A DNA stretch of 64,000 nt, taken from NCBI GenBank assembly GCA_013373625.1, contig JABXHM010000028.1, positions 1-64,000 on the forward strand, in the 5' to 3' direction. Position numbers and translations under genes: made by a program. The stretch comes from Alteromonadaceae bacterium. Lineage in GTDB: Bacteria > Pseudomonadota > Gammaproteobacteria > Enterobacterales > Alteromonadaceae. Below, piece by piece: positions 54,485 through 63,678 of the stretch. How positions within the stretch are numbered: position 1 is the stretch's first letter; each line of letters starts with the position of its first letter. The notes beneath the pieces were generated by a model. It had not been told where the DNA came from. It was given only the letters and a program-made list of their open reading frames with translations, and searched no databases.

Positions 54485-56071
54485 ATGAAATGGTTCTCTT
54501 CTTATCATTGGCTGGCAGTGCTGGCCTGCCTGCTTGGTGTCGCATCGCTGCACGCCAGTGAGCAGGATACACGCCAACCCGCTACCATTTTTATCGCCGG
54601 TGACTCCACTGCAGCGACCTATAATAACGCCGACCATCAGGGATGGGGGGCTATGTTCGGGCAGTTTTTCAGTGACGAAGTGACCATTGATAACCGTGCT
54701 CGCGGGGGGCGCAGCAGCCGTACGTTTATGAGCGAGGGGTTGTGGCAGGAACTTATCAACGATGTGCAGCCTGGGGATGTGGTCATTATTCAGTTTGGTC
54801 ACAACGACGGTAGTCCGGTGAATGACGATCGTCGTGCCCGAGGCACATTGGGCGGTATTGGTGATGACTTTGTCGATATCGATAACCAACTTACCGGTAA
54901 GCAAGAACGAGTATTCTCTTTTGGCCATTATATTCGCCAAATGGTGAACGATGTATATGCCAAAGGGGCGACTCCGGTACTGGTATCGCTTACCGTGCGT
55001 AACCTCTGGCAGCACAATGGTATGAGTCATCGTATTGAGCGGGGCTCCGGAGATTATGGTTACTGGCTGTATCAGCTGGCCTGGGAGTTAGACACCCCTT
55101 ATATTGATTTAACTAACGCTGTTGCCGACGAACTTGAACGACTCGGCCCGCAAACCACAGCGTCACTGTACCCCAAGGATCACACACACTATAACGATGA
55201 AGGTGCCAGGCTCCATGCCAAATATGTGGTGGCCGGGTTAAAGGGAATTAGGCCGGGGCTCGATGAAGCGTTGTTTTCTGAGCAAGGCCAACAAACACAG
55301 GCATATGACTGGTCGTTTGTGCGCTTGCCGGTAAAGGCGGATAAATCCCGCAAAAGTGTTTTTATGGTGGGGGACTCCACCGTTCGTAATGGCTGGGGTG
55401 ATGGCCGTGACGGGCAATGGGGTTGGGGCGACTTTATTGATGAGTGGCTGGGCCAGCCACCGCTTAACATTGTTAACCGGGCCGTTGGCGGGCTGAGTTC
55501 GCGCACTTTCGTTACCCAGGGGCACTGGCAACGCGCATTAAATATGATGAATCCCGGCGATGTGGTGGTTATTCAGTTTGGTCACAACGACGCCGGCGCG
55601 CTCAATGACGACAGCCGCGCCCGCGGCACCATTAAAGGTATTGGCCAGGAAGAAGTCGTGATCGACAACATGCTGACCGGGCAAACCGAAACGGTGCACA
55701 GTTATGGTTGGTATTTACGTAAAATGATTGGCGACGCATTATCCCGGGGCGTTACGCCGGTTATATGCTCGCCTGTGCCGCGCAAAAAGTGGGATGACAG
55801 CACCACACGGATAGCTCGTGCGAGTAACAGCTATCCGCAGTGGGCGGAGCACGTTGCGCGTCAGGCGCGGGTGCCGTTTATAGATTTGCACGCGCTGGTT
55901 GCCAGCCGTTATGACGCCATGGGCCCGGCTGCGGTAGATGCCATGTTTGCCGATAAACATACTCATACGAGCCTCAGTGGGGCCAAACTCACCGCACGAC
56001 TTGTTGCTGAGCGTTTGGGCCCAATGCTTGGGCTGACCGTCGCCGAAGCTATTGATGGAGGCAGTCAATGA
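54485..56071 (+). CDS. Tandem two-domain CE12 (rhamnogalacturonan acetylesterase-like) protein
   Basis: 528 residues with a signal peptide (WLAVLACLLGVASLHA). Two full SGNH/CE12 domains lie in one chain. Domain 1 (about 33-255) has S41 in IAGDSTAATY, RGGRSSRTFM, IQFGHNDGSP and KDHTHYNDEGA. Domain 2 (about 290-515) has S298 in MVGDSTVRNG, VGGLSSRTFV, IQFGHNDAGA and ADKHTHTSLSGA. In domain 2 the order is D-K-H-T-H instead of D-H-T-H, so its catalytic Asp/His pair may be altered. Exported and probably periplasmic. Its stop overlaps the isomerase start as ATGA. Confidence 0.9.
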   Translation: MKWFSSYHWLAVLACLLGVASLHASEQDTRQPATIFIAGDSTAATYNNADHQGWGAMFGQFFSDEVTIDNRARGGRSSRTFMSEGLWQELINDVQPGDVVIIQFGHNDGSPVNDDRRARGTLGGIGDDFVDIDNQLTGKQERVFSFGHYIRQMVNDVYAKGATPVLVSLTVRNLWQHNGMSHRIERGSGDYGYWLYQLAWELDTPYIDLTNAVADELERLGPQTTASLYPKDHTHYNDEGARLHAKYVVAGLKGIRPGLDEALFSEQGQQTQAYDWSFVRLPVKADKSRKSVFMVGDSTVRNGWGDGRDGQWGWGDFIDEWLGQPPLNIVNRAVGGLSSRTFVTQGHWQRALNMMNPGDVVVIQFGHNDAGALNDDSRARGTIKGIGQEEVVIDNMLTGQTETVHSYGWYLRKMIGDALSRGVTPVICSPVPRKKWDDSTTRIARASNSYPQWAEHVARQARVPFIDLHALVASRYDAMGPAAVDAMFADKHTHTSLSGAKLTARLVAERLGPMLGLTVAEAIDGGSQ

Positions 56072-56916
56072 ATACCATTAATTTAGGCCTGAGAGCACAC
56101 GATTACGGGCAGGGCATGCCGGCAGAGATCGCCGCCGAAATTGGTCGTTTCCCGGTCAGCTGTGTGCAACTGGCACTGGCAAAGTCCTTTCCGTTTATTA
56201 CCGACAGTCCCGGCCAGATTACGCCTGGTTTCGCCAACCACGTGCGTGATGAATTTGCCCGCTACAACATCAATATAGCGGTGCTGGGCTGTTATATTAA
56301 TCCTATTCATCCTGACCCGGCTGAGCGGGAGCGCTCGCTGCGCCGTTTTGAGGAACACCTGCAGTTTGCCCGTGACTTCGGGTGCTCGATTGTAGGGACC
56401 GAAACGGGCTCGCGCAATGCTGACTGCACCTATCATCCTGATAATCATAGCGAGGCCGCGTTTCAGGAGTTAGTTGTAAGCGTGCGCCGACTGGCCGATG
56501 TTGCCGAGCGACACGGCGTATTTGTGGGGATTGAGGGGGTTGCCCACCACCATACAATCAATACCTATGATCGTATGGAACGGCTGCTGATGTGCGTGGA
56601 TTCACCGAATGTAAAAGTGATTTACGATCCGGTTAACTTTTTTCCGCTGGATGAGTGTGACGCCCAGCAACAGCTGATGGATGAGGCGTTTACGCGTTTC
56701 GGCGACCACATTGTGGCGATTCACTGTAAGGATTTTGTTAACGAAAATGGCGTGAAAACCGGAGATTTGCCGTCAGGCAGTGGTGAAATGGATCACGCTC
56801 ATCTGTTTGGCCTTATTCAAAAAAACATGCCGTTTGTGCATGTGATTTTGGAAAGTACCGACCAAAAAAGCGTGACTGGTATTCTCAAGCTTCTTAATAA
56901 GGCAGCCATGGCCTAG
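56068..56916 (+). CDS. Sugar-phosphate isomerase/epimerase (xylose isomerase-like TIM barrel)
   Basis: 282 residues, no signal peptide, so cytoplasmic. AP-endonuclease-2-type fold with metal ligands likely in GVFVGIEGVAHH (Glu), KVIYDPVNFF (Asp), IVAIHCKDF (His) and HVILEST (Glu). Members isomerise or epimerise sugars or sugar acids. It is translationally coupled to the tandem CE12 gene, so it probably handles a monosaccharide or uronate released from rhamnogalacturonan. The reaction is unknown. Confidence 0.85.
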   Translation: MNTINLGLRAHDYGQGMPAEIAAEIGRFPVSCVQLALAKSFPFITDSPGQITPGFANHVRDEFARYNINIAVLGCYINPIHPDPAERERSLRRFEEHLQFARDFGCSIVGTETGSRNADCTYHPDNHSEAAFQELVVSVRRLADVAERHGVFVGIEGVAHHHTINTYDRMERLLMCVDSPNVKVIYDPVNFFPLDECDAQQQLMDEAFTRFGDHIVAIHCKDFVNENGVKTGDLPSGSGEMDHAHLFGLIQKNMPFVHVILESTDQKSVTGILKLLNKAAMA

Positions 56917-57000
56917 TTGTTAATGGCGTTACCGCGCAGTGAACAGGCCTTGCAAAAAAGCTGATAAAGCCATGTGTGAAAAGTAAAGAGGAGTCAGCTT

Positions 57001-57024
57001 AAAGCCCGCCTAAATGCGGGCTTT
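57001..57024 (+). terminator. Rho-independent terminator after the isomerase gene
   Basis: AAAGCCCGC-CTAAAT-GCGGGCTTT: a 9-bp perfect stem with a 6-nt loop, 85 bp after the stop. The T tract is short (TTT). Confidence 0.72.
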
Positions 57025-57138
57025 GTGCTGTATAGGCCGGTTTCATCGACCGTGAAAGCGATTTTTGAGCCTCCCATAAATGTCGCTGCTCCAGTGGTAC
57101 AAAAGCTAAAACGCTGAGTGAGGAGGTGGTAATTTATC

Positions 57139-57176
57139 CATATATGAAATTAAATGATTGTTTGTGAGTATTAATG
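57139..57176 (+). promoter_or_regulatory. Operator candidate of the pectin locus, copy 2
   Basis: CATATATGAAATTAAA (57139-57154) followed after 10 nt by TGAGTATTAATG (57165-57176), about 135 bp upstream of the TonB receptor. Both blocks recur upstream of rpiB (63679 and 63727), there 32 nt apart. The first block also matches the right arm of the palindrome at 53130. Confidence 0.55.
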
Positions 57177-57237
57177 AGTGTTATTGATGGATGTGTGTTG
57201 ACGAGGGCCAGCTTTAGTCACTAGCATGCAGTCAGAT

Positions 57238-57265
57238 GTAAACAAAATATTAAAACAATGTTTAC
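57238..57265. repeat. Inverted repeat upstream of the second TonB receptor
   Basis: GTAAACA and TGTTTAC are perfect 7-nt arms with an AT-only-rich 14-nt spacer, ending 45 bp before the ATG. GTAAAC-type half-sites are common in LacI-family operators, but the spacing is unusual. No LacI gene is in view. Confidence 0.45.
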
Positions 57266-57310
57266 TCGGGTTGGTTGAAAACCAGTCTTTGAATAGCGAA
57301 CGAGGTTACT

Positions 57311-60300
57311 ATGGAAAACGTCATGGAACACAACATCACAACAAGCACTCAAGGCACGTTAAGTACATCGCGCAAGTTAATTGCCAGCAGTATTTCTACT
57401 ATTTTATTAACGGGTGCCTGCTTTGCCAGTGCACCAGTATGGGCACAAGAATCGAATCAGACCGTCAAGCAAGAGCAGGCGGCCGAAGCAAAAGATAAAG
57501 ACGCCGATAGCGACGAAACTGAAGTTATCGAAGTTAAAGGTATTCGCTTTAGCCAGCGTAGCGCTTTAGACCGTAAAAAAATGGCCGGTACGATTACCGA
57601 CTCTCTGGTGGCCGAAGATATCGGTATGTTTCCGGATAAAAACGTTGGTGAAGCCTTGCAACGTATCCCTGGTGTGCAGCTGGACCGTGATTTTGGTGAA
57701 GGTCAGGGGATCAGCATCCGTGGTGTTGAGCCGGGCCTGTTGCGCGTTGAGGTAAACAACGTTTCTGCGCAAGGTTTTGGCGGTAGCCGGGCCGTGGATT
57801 TTCGCGACATGGCCGCGGAACTGGTTAAGTCCGTTGATGTTATTAAAGGATCTGAGGCACGCCTTACCGAAGGTGGTATTGGCGGTACCGTGCAGGTTAA
57901 CACTCGCAAACCCAACGAATTTGAAGAAAACTTTCTGTCGGTGAATGCTGAAGGCCAGTTTAACGACCTGATAGACGACCCCAGCAATAAGTGGAACGCC
58001 ACCGGGGTGTACAAATTTAATGATGATTTAGGTGTGTTGGTTAACGTCACCGGTTCTACCAAAAATACCATGATCCATGCGCTGCGGAATACCGAGTGGG
58101 CGCGCTTTGCCGACTACGACAATTCACCGGAAAAAACCTTTGAAGATGCAAACTTTGCCAACGTGACCGATAAAGCCGCCTGTGCTGACACCGCAGATCA
58201 GGCGGCCTGCGAGCAGCAATGGTTTGATTTTTCGCCGCGTCTGCCTCGCTATGGTATCTGGGGACGTGAGGAAGACCGCCTAAGTGCCAACGTGGTCGTG
58301 CAGTATCGTCTAACCGACAACCTGCAGACGCACGCAAGCTATACTCACAACACCCGCGATAAACAAGCTCTGGATTTAAACCTGCATTTAGAGTCGCAAT
58401 CTGCTGCGCGCATCGACCCGGATTCGGTGATCGTGGATGACCGCCACAATGTGACTTATTTTGAAACAGCTGCCGCCACAGTTACCAACCGGACTCTTGA
58501 ATTCGGCTGGGATCAAACTACCGAAATGTACGAGACCGGCTTTGAATACAGTAATGACGCCTGGAGAGTGGAAGGTCAGGTTGCTTACTCGCTGGCCGAA
58601 CAGGATATTGATTCAAGAGATACCCACATTACCGCGAATGGTATCGCCGGCGTGCAGGTTGACCTGGATAGCCGTGGTGCGCCGGAATGGGATTTTAATA
58701 CCGGCTATTTTGTTAACCCCGATGATCCAACGGATACCTCCGATGGCTTCGATGTGAACGACCCGGCCAGCTATCGCTCCCGTTCACGTTATAAATATGC
58801 GCCCAGCCAGGACGAGTCTGATGAAGCCATGGCTAAGCTGGATGTGACCTATATACCGGATTCGGACTTCCTGACGCTCATCAGAGCCGGTGTGCAGGTG
58901 CGAAACCAGGGTTATGAGAATGCTAACTTTCAGTACAACATTATTCGTGATGTAGGCAGTACCTATGAAAACCCGGAAACCGGTGAATCCATGGAATGGA
59001 CCATGGAAGACCAAATTGCTCTGATTACCGGCAATACCTTCCAGTCGCCGGATCTGTTCGATGGTTATAGCCTTGGGATAGACACTATTGGTAACTATCA
59101 GGCAGTAGATACCTATCCGTTTATTGACGCTATCCAGGCGGTTGCGAACGACTTTACCACCCGACAGGACTTAGACGTGCGCACCGGCAATTACGATGTA
59201 CAGGTCGATACTCAGGCAATTTATCTGCAAACTAACTTTGAAACTTACATTGGCGGTATGCGCCTGTGGGGTAACGTGGGTGCCCGTTATGTTGAAACGC
59301 AAACAGCGGCCAACGGTGACGTGTTTGAACGGATTATCGTCGACCAGGTAGATGAAGATGGCAATGTACTGACCGATCCTGTGACCGGCGAGCCTTTACC
59401 AGGCATCGAAGATACCGATCACCCGGATACCTTTAACGGCCGTAAAACCGTTGAAGAAGACTACAACGACTTTCTGCCAAGTTTAAACGTGAATTTGGGC
59501 CTGATAGAAGACGAACTGGTGCTGTATTTTGGTACTGCAAAAGTGATGTCACGGCCGAAAATCACCGACCTCAATGTAAACGCCAGTTGTACTATTTATC
59601 GTACCTCGCGTAACGAGCTGGATGATCTGCGTGACTACTGTACGGCAGGCAACCCGGCATTAAAGCCATACCGCGCCAAGCAGTTTGATGTCGCCCTGAA
59701 CTGGTATCCGAATGAAGACACCATTATCTCGGGTGCCTACTTTATCAAAGACATCAACAGCTGGGTTGTTGATCCGACGACCCGCTTTGATGTGGACTTC
59801 TTTAATGACGGACGCTTGTTTGATGTACGCCAAAAAATTAATGGTAGCGGCGTAACTACCAAAGGTTTTGAGCTGCAGGCATCAACTATCTTTAGCTGGT
59901 TACCAGAGCCATTTGATGGCTTCGGCGGCGCGGTGAACTTCACGCATATGACCGCGGATGATGTGGGTTTGTTTAACCAGTTAACCGGTAAGGAATTGCC
60001 ATTCCCGTCACAATCGGAAAACAGCTACAACGCTACCGCGTTTTACGAAACGGATACCTGGAGCTTCCGCGTCGCGTATAACTACCGTGACAAGTATCTG
60101 ATTAATCCGGCTGACCGCTCTGGTAACCCGGTTTTTGTTGACGATTCTGGTTATATGGATGCCAAATTCATCTATAACATCACCGAAGACTTACGTGCCT
60201 ATGTGGACGGTCGTAACCTCACCGGTGAGGTTAAATCATTCAACGCTGGCCCACGCCGCTTGTCTCAGTTGCAATGGGCTGGCCGCGAATACTCGGTAGG

Positions 60301-60319
60301 TGTGATTTATCAGTTCTGA
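57311..60319 (+). CDS. TonB-dependent outer-membrane receptor (pectin oligosaccharide uptake)
   Basis: 1002 residues; GAGG precedes the ATG. The signal peptide ends near APVWAQ, and an acidic linker leads to a TonB-box-like EVIEVKG. The plug has FPDKNVGEALQRIPGVQLDRD, GISIRGVEPG and DVIKGSEARLTEGGIGGTVQV; the barrel ends REYSVGVIYQF with the terminal Phe. Cysteine pairs in loops (DKAACADTADQAACEQQ; NASCTIYR...DYCTAG) may form surface disulfides. Its neighbours point to rhamnogalacturonan or galactan oligomers as cargo. A terminator follows. Confidence 0.93.
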   Translation: MENVMEHNITTSTQGTLSTSRKLIASSISTILLTGACFASAPVWAQESNQTVKQEQAAEAKDKDADSDETEVIEVKGIRFSQRSALDRKKMAGTITDSLVAEDIGMFPDKNVGEALQRIPGVQLDRDFGEGQGISIRGVEPGLLRVEVNNVSAQGFGGSRAVDFRDMAAELVKSVDVIKGSEARLTEGGIGGTVQVNTRKPNEFEENFLSVNAEGQFNDLIDDPSNKWNATGVYKFNDDLGVLVNVTGSTKNTMIHALRNTEWARFADYDNSPEKTFEDANFANVTDKAACADTADQAACEQQWFDFSPRLPRYGIWGREEDRLSANVVVQYRLTDNLQTHASYTHNTRDKQALDLNLHLESQSAARIDPDSVIVDDRHNVTYFETAAATVTNRTLEFGWDQTTEMYETGFEYSNDAWRVEGQVAYSLAEQDIDSRDTHITANGIAGVQVDLDSRGAPEWDFNTGYFVNPDDPTDTSDGFDVNDPASYRSRSRYKYAPSQDESDEAMAKLDVTYIPDSDFLTLIRAGVQVRNQGYENANFQYNIIRDVGSTYENPETGESMEWTMEDQIALITGNTFQSPDLFDGYSLGIDTIGNYQAVDTYPFIDAIQAVANDFTTRQDLDVRTGNYDVQVDTQAIYLQTNFETYIGGMRLWGNVGARYVETQTAANGDVFERIIVDQVDEDGNVLTDPVTGEPLPGIEDTDHPDTFNGRKTVEEDYNDFLPSLNVNLGLIEDELVLYFGTAKVMSRPKITDLNVNASCTIYRTSRNELDDLRDYCTAGNPALKPYRAKQFDVALNWYPNEDTIISGAYFIKDINSWVVDPTTRFDVDFFNDGRLFDVRQKINGSGVTTKGFELQASTIFSWLPEPFDGFGGAVNFTHMTADDVGLFNQLTGKELPFPSQSENSYNATAFYETDTWSFRVAYNYRDKYLINPADRSGNPVFVDDSGYMDAKFIYNITEDLRAYVDGRNLTGEVKSFNAGPRRLSQLQWAGREYSVGVIYQF

Positions 60320-60350
60320 TGATGGATTGTTATCTTCCGTAATTCAAAAC

Positions 60351-60375
60351 AAGGGCATCTTTGATGCCCTTTTTT
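60351..60375 (+). terminator. Rho-independent terminator between TonB receptor and GH42
   Basis: AAGGGCATC-TTT-GATGCCCTT with six T at the end: a 9-bp perfect stem. It lies 20 bp upstream of the GH42 start, so GH42 depends on read-through or on its own promoter. Confidence 0.85.
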
Positions 60376-60395
60376 CTGTTAATAAAGGATTTACT

Positions 60396-62531
60396 ATGCC
60401 TTCATTTTCGCGACGCGATATCTTTAGTCTGGCCGCAAAGAGTGCTGCACTGAGTGCCCTTATAGCGCCTGTTTCCAAAAGCGCACTGGCGGCGTCTTCG
60501 GTCTCTGAATCACCGTATAAAATTAACCAGCTTATCCACGGCGTGGCCTATTACCCTGAGCTATGGCCAGATGCCGACGTCGATGCCGATATTGCGGAAA
60601 TGCAATCCCTTGGGATTAACCTGGTGCGAATGGCCGAGTTTGCCTGGTCGACCATGGAAACCACGCCGGGCAATTACGACTTTTCGTTGTTTAAAAACGT
60701 GATGGACAAAATGCATGCGGCCGGGATAAATGTGGTGTTATGTACCCCAAGTGCAACGCCACCTGCATGGCTTACTCACAATCATCCGGAGCGTTGCCAT
60801 AAAAACGCTGATGGAACAGTCATGAGTCATGGCGCCCGCCAGCATGCCAGTTATGAGCATCCGGCAGTGCGCGAAGCCTGTTTTAGCATTATTCGCAGAA
60901 TGTCCCGTGAACTCGGCCGCCATCCGGCGCTAATTGGCTGGCAGTTAGATAACGAAATGAAAGCCCATGTGGCAGAAGATTTCAGTGCTGCCGCTATTGC
61001 CAACTGGCGTAAGTGGCTTAAACAGCGTTTTGGTAGCATTGATACACTCAATGAGGCCTGGGGTACGCATATCTGGAGCCAGTATTACAATAGTTTCGAG
61101 CAGGTCCCCGCGCCGGTGACTACGCCGTTTCTACATAACGCCTCGCTTATAACCGCGTATAAACTCTTTTGTCGCGAGAGTGTGGCGGATTTCATGCTGG
61201 CGCAGCGCGACGTGATCCGCGAGTTTTCGGATTTGCCGATTACGCACAACGATAATCCGGCGTTTAATATTCATCACGAACGCTCTATGCAGGCGCTGGA
61301 TTTTGCCTCCTATGATGCTTACCCCACCGCTGAGCAATGGTCGACACTGGTATTTCGTTCCGATCTATATCGCGCTGCCATCCCTGGACGTCCATTTTGG
61401 CTCATGGAAACCAGCGTGGCCCACAATGGCTGGTTGGGCAATCATCAGCCTATGCACCCTGAGGGCTTTTTAGCCGCCGAGGCGAGTTTGATTTATGCGC
61501 TCGGCGGAGAAGGGTTTTGTTATTGGTTATGGCGTCAGCAACGCGCCGGCGCTGAACTCCCCCACAGCGCCGTAAAAAGTGCCTGGAACGCACCATCGAT
61601 TGGCTATCAGGAAGTTAAAAAAGTCAGTGAAGCTAAACAGCAACTTGAACCGACATTGCTCAATTCAACACTGATTACACCGGAAGTGGCTGTGACCTAT
61701 TCCGACCATGCCAGAGCGATGATTGAGACCGAGTCCCTGGATAAACGTTCGGGTTTTCCTAGTCGCTACCGCGGGATCATAGAAATGTGGCATAAGCAGT
61801 TGCTGGATTCAGGCTTGCATCGCGAGGCTCGCTTTGAGGGCGCTTCCTTAGACGGATTAAAGTTGTTGATTACACCGGCCATGCCCTATGTGAGTGAGGC
61901 ATTCTTAATCCGTGCACAGGACTTTATGCAGCGCGGCGGAATTTGGATTGCCGGGCCGGTTACCGGTACACGCGGTAAAGAACACACGGTACCGGTAGAG
62001 GCAGGTCTTGGTTTGCTGGAGAAAATGGCGGGCGTGAGCACGCAGTATGTATTACCGCTTACCGGCACTGATGCGAAAGGTGAATTACTGGGTGTGAAAA
62101 GTGAGCTGAGTGGTTGGTGCGCTGCGGTAAAAGCCAGGGCGGGTACCCGCATTGTCGGTACGATCACAACTGGGCGTGCCAAAGGACTCGCTTTTGCTAC
62201 CGAGCGCCCCATCGGCAAAGGCAAACTGGTATTGTTAGGCGCGCATCCGCACGGTGATAACAGCGCTGTTATGCTTAACCAACTCATTGGACATTATGCG
62301 CAACAAGCCGGCGTTAGAATGTGCTTTGATGTACCTGAGGGCGTGGTAGTCGTGCCGCGAAGAAACACTCAGAATGAACTGCTATGGATAGTGCTTAATA
62401 TGCACAATGAGAGTAAAACCGTTTCGTTACCTAATGGCGCTACCGACATGCTCAGCGGTAAAACGTTGGACGGTACCACGTCACTGGCGCCTTATGGGCG
62501 ATTAATAATTAACACCAATCAGGAGGTTTAA
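60396..62531 (+). CDS. GH42 beta-galactosidase with twin-arginine signal
   Basis: 711 residues from ATG 60396 with AAAGGA upstream; the longer frame from 60327 runs through the terminator and is rejected. The N-terminus [19 protein letters not shown] carries a twin-arginine motif (S-R-R-D-I-F), so Tat export is likely. GH42 blocks: [25 protein letters not shown], the acid/base E187 in [11 protein letters not shown] and the nucleophile E338 in [13 protein letters not shown] trimerisation-type domain and a beta domain follow. It releases galactose from short beta-galactans of rhamnogalacturonan-I; the exact linkage is not known. rhaM follows with a 1-nt gap. Confidence 0.93.
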   Translation: MPSFSRRDIFSLAAKSAALSALIAPVSKSALAASSVSESPYKINQLIHGVAYYPELWPDADVDADIAEMQSLGINLVRMAEFAWSTMETTPGNYDFSLFKNVMDKMHAAGINVVLCTPSATPPAWLTHNHPERCHKNADGTVMSHGARQHASYEHPAVREACFSIIRRMSRELGRHPALIGWQLDNEMKAHVAEDFSAAAIANWRKWLKQRFGSIDTLNEAWGTHIWSQYYNSFEQVPAPVTTPFLHNASLITAYKLFCRESVADFMLAQRDVIREFSDLPITHNDNPAFNIHHERSMQALDFASYDAYPTAEQWSTLVFRSDLYRAAIPGRPFWLMETSVAHNGWLGNHQPMHPEGFLAAEASLIYALGGEGFCYWLWRQQRAGAELPHSAVKSAWNAPSIGYQEVKKVSEAKQQLEPTLLNSTLITPEVAVTYSDHARAMIETESLDKRSGFPSRYRGIIEMWHKQLLDSGLHREARFEGASLDGLKLLITPAMPYVSEAFLIRAQDFMQRGGIWIAGPVTGTRGKEHTVPVEAGLGLLEKMAGVSTQYVLPLTGTDAKGELLGVKSELSGWCAAVKARAGTRIVGTITTGRAKGLAFATERPIGKGKLVLLGAHPHGDNSAVMLNQLIGHYAQQAGVRMCFDVPEGVVVVPRRNTQNELLWIVLNMHNESKTVSLPNGATDMLSGKTLDGTTSLAPYGRLIINTNQEV

Positions 62532-62532
62532 G

Positions 62533-62847
62533 ATGGAAAAAATCGCGTTTGTCATGCAGCTTAATCCTGGCTGCGAGAAAGAGTACGAACGTCGTCACGA
62601 TGAGATTTGGCCGGAGCTGGTCACCGCACTCAAAGCGGCGGGCGTAGAGGATTACTCCATTTTTTTACATCCCGATACGCTGCAGTTATTTGCGGTGTTA
62701 TGGCGCAGTAGTGAACACACAATGGATGATTTACCCGCCCAAGCGATCATGCAAAAGTGGTGGGCCTACATGGGCGACATAATGGCCCATAACAGTGATA
62801 ACAGCCCGGTATCGCAACCGCTCACCCAGGTGTTTCATTTACCCTGA
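62533..62847 (+). CDS. rhaM: L-rhamnose mutarotase
   Basis: Interconverts the alpha and beta anomers of L-rhamnose. 104 residues, the family length. The catalytic histidine is H22 in [12 protein letters not shown]; the sugar-binding aromatic region is [14 protein letters not shown] lies within the end of the GH42 gene, 8 nt upstream of the ATG. It is the strongest sign that this locus handles a rhamnose-containing polymer. Confidence 0.93.
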   Translation: MEKIAFVMQLNPGCEKEYERRHDEIWPELVTALKAAGVEDYSIFLHPDTLQLFAVLWRSSEHTMDDLPAQAIMQKWWAYMGDIMAHNSDNSPVSQPLTQVFHLP

Positions 62848-62880
62848 CGGGGCTGTTTAAAAAACAACCGATTGGAATTG

Positions 62881-62914
62881 CACTCCTTATAACTCAAAAC
62901 GTTCATAAGGAGTG
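62881..62914 (+). promoter_or_regulatory. Inverted repeat covering a ribosome binding site
   Basis: CACTCCTTAT (62881-62890) and ATAAGGAGTG (62905-62914) are perfectly complementary, with a 14-nt loop. The right arm contains AAGGAG, the ribosome binding site of the 19-codon ORF at 62919. In RNA the site would be hidden in the stem, as in a translational switch or thermometer. Confidence 0.55.
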
Positions 62915-62918
62915 TGGC

Positions 62919-62978
62919 ATGTTTAACCCGTTCGCTCTTCCCCCACTTGCCTGGACCTGCCATTCAACGGCGGCGTAA
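62919..62978 (+). CDS. Possible 19-residue leader peptide
   Basis: MFNPFALPPLAWTCHSTAA, ATG 62919, with a perfect AAGGAG 7 nt upstream that lies in the arm of an inverted repeat. Pro/Ala-rich with one Trp and one Cys. No known family. It could be a leader peptide, or the start of a gene that has decayed. Confidence 0.3.
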   Translation: MFNPFALPPLAWTCHSTAA

Positions 62979-63196
62979 ACGGTATTTCTCAGGTAACATG
63001 TTGATTTTCAAAACAGTAAGAATTCAATATGCCGGTAATGCGGCGCTCGAAAAGCGAGTGATCAGCATCACTTTGTTGCCTGCTATGTGGTTTTTCGTTC
63101 AAAAAAAGCAATCAACGCAATCAGGTTTAACCGTTTTTATTGCGTGGCAGTAAGCGTCATACTTAATTTTATCAAAACAGTTAAGTAGAGACACCA

Positions 63197-63337
63197 ATGA
63201 AACGTATTATCAAACAGCTATTCGATCGTAAGTCGGCCCTCACGGCAATACCGGCATCAGATTGCAACTTTACCAATAATTATTACGGTGACCAGCTCTG
63301 TCGCAAAGTGACACCATTAAACCAACGTACGCGATAA
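63197..63337 (+). CDS. Possible small protein (46 aa)
   Basis: ATG at 63197, GAGACACCA upstream. Reads MKRIIKQLFDRKSALTAIPA then CNFTNNYYGDQLCRKVTPL. Two Cys flank an Asn/Tyr-rich stretch. No family known, and it lies next to a broken frame, so it may itself be a remnant. Confidence 0.3.
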   Translation: MKRIIKQLFDRKSALTAIPASDCNFTNNYYGDQLCRKVTPLNQRTR

Positions 63338-63607
63338 TGCTGCTTATAATAGTCACCACTACTTTGTGTTGTATACCGTTGTGTTTACCGGTTCGGGTGA
63401 ATCAAAACAGAGCGGTATAGCCTTTATCATGGTGCTGCCCGGCGCGGTGATTTGGCGATGCTTCGCTATTTTAACTATCGCGGATACGCCAAACGCTTTA
63501 ATCTCACTGTTTTATTCTTGGCCATTATTTTACCGGCGTGCATAGTCTTGGCATGCCTATACAACTGGCATTTTTTGCCGGCTGGTTTCATTATGCGTCG
63601 TTGCTAA
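63321..63607 (+). pseudogene. Probable frameshifted small membrane protein
   Basis: One frame is open from 63321 and reads NVRDNAAYNSHHYFVLYTVV, then SGIAFIMVLPGAVI. Near 63455 the membrane-protein-like text moves to another frame: MLRYFNYRGYAKRFNLTVLF, then LAIILPACIVLACLYNWHF, up to 63607. Joined, the two make a protein with three hydrophobic segments. A one-base change near 63450-63458 would explain it. Function and family unknown. Confidence 0.4.
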
Positions 63608-63678
63608 ACGCGAGCGAGCAATACTCTGTCGGGACTCCACTTTGGCGGTGCAAACCCAGCTAATATGCCATCAATATT

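Noticed and set aside
57226-57498. 90-codon frame overlapping the start of the second TonB receptor
   Set aside because: It is a shadow of the receptor's signal-peptide region in another frame.
60327-60395. Longer N-terminus for GH42
   Set aside because: It would run through the terminator at 60351 and hide the twin-arginine signal. ATG 60396 has a good ribosome binding site.
62914-63153. 79-codon frame behind rhaM
   Set aside because: It overlaps the better-supported 19-codon ORF in another frame, has no ribosome binding site of its own, and shows no protein-like pattern.
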